A stretch of DNA of 8,895 nt. Origin: an uncultured Eubacteriales bacterium (lineage in GTDB: Bacteria; Bacillota; Clostridia; Oscillospirales; CAG-272). The translations under genes and the position numbers were made by a program. Of the stretch, positions 6,599 to 8,895 are shown piece by piece (position 1 is the first letter of the stretch; every line of letters starts with the position of its first letter). The stretch is taken from the NCBI GenBank assembly GCA_934385225.1, contig CAKRPQ010000083.1, forward strand, positions 1 through 8,895, read 5' to 3'. A model generated the notes under the pieces. That model was given only the letters and a program-made list of their open reading frames with translations, ran no database searches and was not told the origin of the DNA.

Positions 6599-7197
6599 GA
6601 ATAATCGGTCTTACGGGTCAAAGCGGTGCGGGAAAAGGTGCCGTTTCCGCCATTCTCGCGCGGAACGGATTTCTATGCATTGACTGCGACGAGGTTTATC
6701 ATTCGCTCCTTGTTCCGCCGTCCGAATGCCTTGACGAGATAAAAGCCGTATTCGGCGCGGACATAATAAAATGCGACGGAACACTCGACAGAAAAAAACT
6801 CGGAGAAGCGGTGTTTTCCGACGAAGAAAAGCTGAAAAAGCTCGGTGAAATAACCCTGCACCGCGTCATTGACAAATGTCTTGAAATCATTCGCGAAAAA
6901 GACGGCGGCGGTTATGTTGCCGCCGTACTCGACGCCCCGACGCTCTACGAAAGCGGCTTTGACAGCGAATGCGACACCGTCCTTGCGGTGACGGCGGGCG
7001 AAGAGACAAGGCTCGCACGCATAATCTCACGCGACGGTATCGACCGAAAAAGCGCACTCGCGCGGATTCACGCGCAAAAAGGCGAGGATTTTTACACTTC
7101 GCGCGCCGATTACATTATACGGAACGACGGAAGCGAAAAAGATCTCGAAAACGCGACCCTGAAATTCATTAAAAAATTCGGAGAAACGAAAAATTGA
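6595..7197 (+). CDS. coaE: Dephospho-CoA kinase
   Basis: CoaE phosphorylates the 3'-hydroxyl of the ribose of dephospho-CoA with ATP, the last step of coenzyme A synthesis, in the cytoplasm. The 200-residue product is of normal length. It shows a P-loop GQSGAGKG (8-15), then IDCDEVYH (29-36) where the family has its D-x-D substrate segment. DAPTLYESGF follows at 113-122, in place of the usual D-x-PLLFE. An arginine-rich lid (R139, R142, R146 and the following ALARIHAQ) completes the pattern. The residue after the P-loop lysine is Gly15 instead of the usual Ser or Thr, and Ala16 follows, so magnesium binding at that place may differ. The start is ATG at 6595, overlapping the upstream stop as ATGA. 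Only a close AAAAGG lies before it (3-nt spacer), so translation probably depends on coupling. Its stop overlaps the next gene's TTG start. Confidence 0.93.
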   Translation: MRIIGLTGQSGAGKGAVSAILARNGFLCIDCDEVYHSLLVPPSECLDEIKAVFGADIIKCDGTLDRKKLGEAVFSDEEKLKKLGEITLHRVIDKCLEIIREKDGGGYVAAVLDAPTLYESGFDSECDTVLAVTAGEETRLARIISRDGIDRKSALARIHAQKGEDFYTSRADYIIRNDGSEKDLENATLKFIKKFGETKN

Positions 7198-7784
7198 AGA
7201 AAGCAATAGTTCGAAGCGTCGTTATCGTAGCGATAATCTGTCTCTCGGTTGCGGCAGGCTTCACGGTTGACAAAATATGCCGCGGAATAGACAAGAAAAC
7301 TCACCCGCGCGAATATTCCGAATATGTCGAAAGGTATTCGGACGCTTACGGCGTACCCGAAGCCGTTATTTACTCCGTTATCAGAACCGAAAGCGGTTTT
7401 GTCTCAAACGCCGTCTCAAAAGCGGGTGCTGTCGGGCTTATGCAGATGATGCCGAACACGTTCCTCTGGCTCTGCGAAAAGAACGGCGAAAGCCTTGACG
7501 CAGGCATGCTATACGACCCCGAAACAAACATCAGATACGGTACATACTATCTTTCATATCTCTACGAGCAGTTCGGTCTCTGGGAAACCGTGTATGCAGC
7601 CTACAACTGCGGTCCCGGCAGGGTCAAGGAATGGCAGGCGGACACGGAATACGCCGACGGAAACGGAGTTCTTAAAAAGATTCCGATCGAAGAGACCGCT
7701 TCATATGTAAAAAAAGTCTCAAAATCAGTTAAAATTTATGAAAAATTATATTTTGGAGGAAACACAGATGAAAACAGCAAGTGA
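7194..7784 (+). CDS. Membrane-anchored lytic transglycosylase, SLT domain
   Basis: Lytic transglycosylases cleave the MurNAc-GlcNAc bond of peptidoglycan to form 1,6-anhydroMurNAc. This 196-residue protein starts with two lysines and a single hydrophobic segment (about 8-23), a signal anchor or uncleaved signal peptide that places the enzyme outside the membrane. The SLT (Slt70-like) domain fills about 42-185. It has RTESGF with the catalytic glutamate E66, GLMQMMP (81-87) and AAYNCGPGRV (135-144), all typical of the family. No other domain is present. The start is TTG at 7194: the first in-frame ATG lies within the SLT domain, and TTG is needed to include the membrane segment. GGAG (7180-7183) lies 10 nt upstream. 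It overlaps coaE by 4 bp (TTGA) and the aminopeptidase by 17 bp. A small SLT protein next to coaE is, as I recall it, a common clostridial pairing. Confidence 0.93.
   Translation: MKKAIVRSVVIVAIICLSVAAGFTVDKICRGIDKKTHPREYSEYVERYSDAYGVPEAVIYSVIRTESGFVSNAVSKAGAVGLMQMMPNTFLWLCEKNGESLDAGMLYDPETNIRYGTYYLSYLYEQFGLWETVYAAYNCGPGRVKEWQADTEYADGNGVLKKIPIEETASYVKKVSKSVKIYEKLYFGGNTDENSK
7755..7760 (+). promoter_or_regulatory. Strong ribosome binding site of the M18 aminopeptidase
   Basis: GGAGGA lies inside the end of the lytic transglycosylase gene, 7 nt before the ATG at 7768. It is the best Shine-Dalgarno sequence of the rightward operon and follows an AT-rich stretch (7721-7754). Initiation here may be efficient even without coupling. 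Confidence 0.85.
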
Positions 7785-8895
7785 ACTCAAAGAAGAACTC
7801 TTTTATTCGAAAAAAAGCGTCTACGAACTGAAAGACGAAGAACACATTAAAAAGGCTTTCGACTATGCCGAGGGGTACAAAAAGTATCTCGACGTTTCAA
7901 AAACCGAGCGCGAGGCTGTTATAAGCTCGATCGCGATTGCTGAAAAAGCGGGATTCCGTCCGTACAGGTTCGGCGACGAGCTTAAAAAGGGTGACAAGCT
8001 CTACTACAACAACAGAGGCAAGAGCCTGTTCCTCTTTACGATAGGAAGCGAAAGCATCGAAAACGGCGTCCGCATTTCGGCGGCTCACATCGACTCTCCG
8101 CGTCTCGACTTCAAGCCCTGCCCTGTTTTTGAGGAGAGCAGAATGGGCTTCTTCAAAACGCACTACTACGGAGGCATAAAAAAATATCAATGGCCGACGA
8201 TCCCGCTCGCAATCCACGGTGTAGTTACGCTTAAAGACGGCAGTCACGTGAACGTTACCATCGGCGAGGACGACGGCGATCCGATCTTCTATATAAACGA
8301 TATTCTTCCGCACCTCGGCGCGCTTCAAGCCAAAAAGCCTCTCGGCGAGGCGATAGAGGGCGAAATGCTCAATCTTTTCGCGGGTTCGCGCCCGTACAGC
8401 AACGATGACGAGGGCGAACAGATTAAGCTCAACATTCTCGCGATACTCAACGAAAAATACGGCATTACCGAAGCGGACTTTATGGCAGCCGAGCTTTGCG
8501 CCGTTCCCGCCGAAAAGGCAAAGGACGCGGGTCTTGACCGCGCAGCCGTTGCGGCTTACGGACACGACGACAGCGTTTGCGCTTATCCCGCGCTCACGTC
8601 CGTTATCGACAACGCAGACAGTGTTCACACTCTTATGTGCGTTCTTGCCGACAAGGAGGAGATCGGAAGCGAAGGCGTCAGCGGTATGCAGTGCGAGGTC
8701 TTTGAGGATCTTCTGAACGCGATTTCAAAGGCTCTTGGCGGCGATCCCGCTGTTGTGCGCGAACACTCCATGTGCCTTTCCGCCGACGTTGCGGCGGCAT
8801 ACGACCCGAACTTCAAAGAAGTATTCGAAAAGCGCAACACACCCGAAATCTCCTGCGGAACGGTTCTTATCAAATACACGGGAGCAAGAGGCAAG
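7768..8895 (+). CDS. M18-family zinc aminopeptidase, C-terminus cut by window edge
   Basis: A cytoplasmic di-zinc metallopeptidase that removes N-terminal amino acids from peptides. 376 residues are visible and the frame is open to the edge. M18 enzymes are usually 430-480 residues, so roughly 80-100 are missing, including the last zinc-binding histidine. The first metal site is AAHIDSPRLD (105-114), with H107 as zinc ligand and D109 beside it. The bridging aspartate is probably D267 in GHDDSVCAY (265-273). DKEEIGSEG (295-303) supplies the catalytic E297 and ligand E298, and SADVAAAYDP (338-347) supplies D340. GGIKKYQW (residues 136-143) resembles the bacterial aminopeptidase 1 (ApeA-type) subgroup, so apeA is a possible name, but I am not certain enough to assign it. 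The start is ATG at 7768, with GGAGGA 7 nt upstream. It overlaps the lytic transglycosylase gene by 17 bp in another frame. Its substrate preference cannot be read from the sequence. Confidence 0.93.
   Translation, partial: MKTASELKEELFYSKKSVYELKDEEHIKKAFDYAEGYKKYLDVSKTEREAVISSIAIAEKAGFRPYRFGDELKKGDKLYYNNRGKSLFLFTIGSESIENGVRISAAHIDSPRLDFKPCPVFEESRMGFFKTHYYGGIKKYQWPTIPLAIHGVVTLKDGSHVNVTIGEDDGDPIFYINDILPHLGALQAKKPLGEAIEGEMLNLFAGSRPYSNDDEGEQIKLNILAILNEKYGITEADFMAAELCAVPAEKAKDAGLDRAAVAAYGHDDSVCAYPALTSVIDNADSVHTLMCVLADKEEIGSEGVSGMQCEVFEDLLNAISKALGGDPAVVREHSMCLSADVAAAYDPNFKEVFEKRNTPEISCGTVLIKYTGARGK

Noticed and set aside
6902..6926. 8-bp GC-rich inverted repeat ACGGCGGC/GCCGCCGT with a 9-nt loop
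   Set aside because: It lies within coaE and encodes Gly-Gly-Gly and Ala-Ala runs with GGC and GCC codons. Codon content explains the pairing, and no T-run follows.
7721..7754. AT-rich stretch before the M18 gene as a possible internal promoter
   Set aside because: A TATATT at 7747-7752 resembles a -10 box, but no -35-like hexamer lies at 16-18 bp. The stretch is better explained as codons for Lys, Ile and Tyr and an open ribosome landing site.
7897..8628. Minus-strand open frame of 243 codons
   Set aside because: It is antisense to the M18 aminopeptidase, whose metal-binding motifs are intact in the plus frame. No domain is recognisable in the minus frame.

Overview
The window is ordinary core-genome sequence from a bacterium, most likely a low-to-mid-GC Firmicute of class Clostridia. 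The reasons are a whiA gene (found in Gram-positive bacteria), its linkage to murB and dnaE, a coaE followed by a small lytic transglycosylase, sigma-A-type promoters and GGAG-type ribosome binding sites. Family or genus cannot be fixed from this sequence. I see no mobile element, CRISPR array, RNA gene or obvious foreign gene, and no previously undescribed system.

The layout is two divergent, tightly packed operons around one 154-bp intergenic region (5296-5449). Leftward (minus strand), the order of transcription is a YjjG-like HAD phosphatase (5295-4609), murB (4616-3711), whiA (3711-2821) and dnaE (2805 to the left edge, where its C-terminus is cut off). Rightward (plus strand) it is a Gfo/Idh/MocA-family oxidoreductase (5450-6598), coaE (6595-7197), a membrane-anchored SLT-domain lytic transglycosylase (7194-7784) and an M18 aminopeptidase (7768 to the right edge, C-terminus cut off). 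Within each operon, neighbours overlap by 1-17 bp or are 15 bp apart, so translational coupling is likely throughout.

The intergenic region holds two good divergent sigma-A-type promoters. The leftward one is TTTACA-17-TATAAT and the rightward one TTGTAA-17-TATAAT. Their -35 boxes are only 20 bp apart, with the perfect palindrome TTTTCGAAAA between them. The two operons could therefore share control, though this is inference.

The leftward operon mixes cell-wall precursor synthesis (MurB), a DNA-binding protein tied to division and chromosome segregation in other Gram-positives (WhiA), a replicative polymerase subunit (DnaE) and a nucleotide or house-cleaning phosphatase. The rightward operon mixes CoA synthesis, peptidoglycan cleavage, peptide turnover and an oxidoreductase of unknown substrate. 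No gap between genes exceeds 154 bp. Two genes (dnaE and the lytic transglycosylase) start with TTG, and whiA is best started at an ATG one codon inside a possible GTG start.
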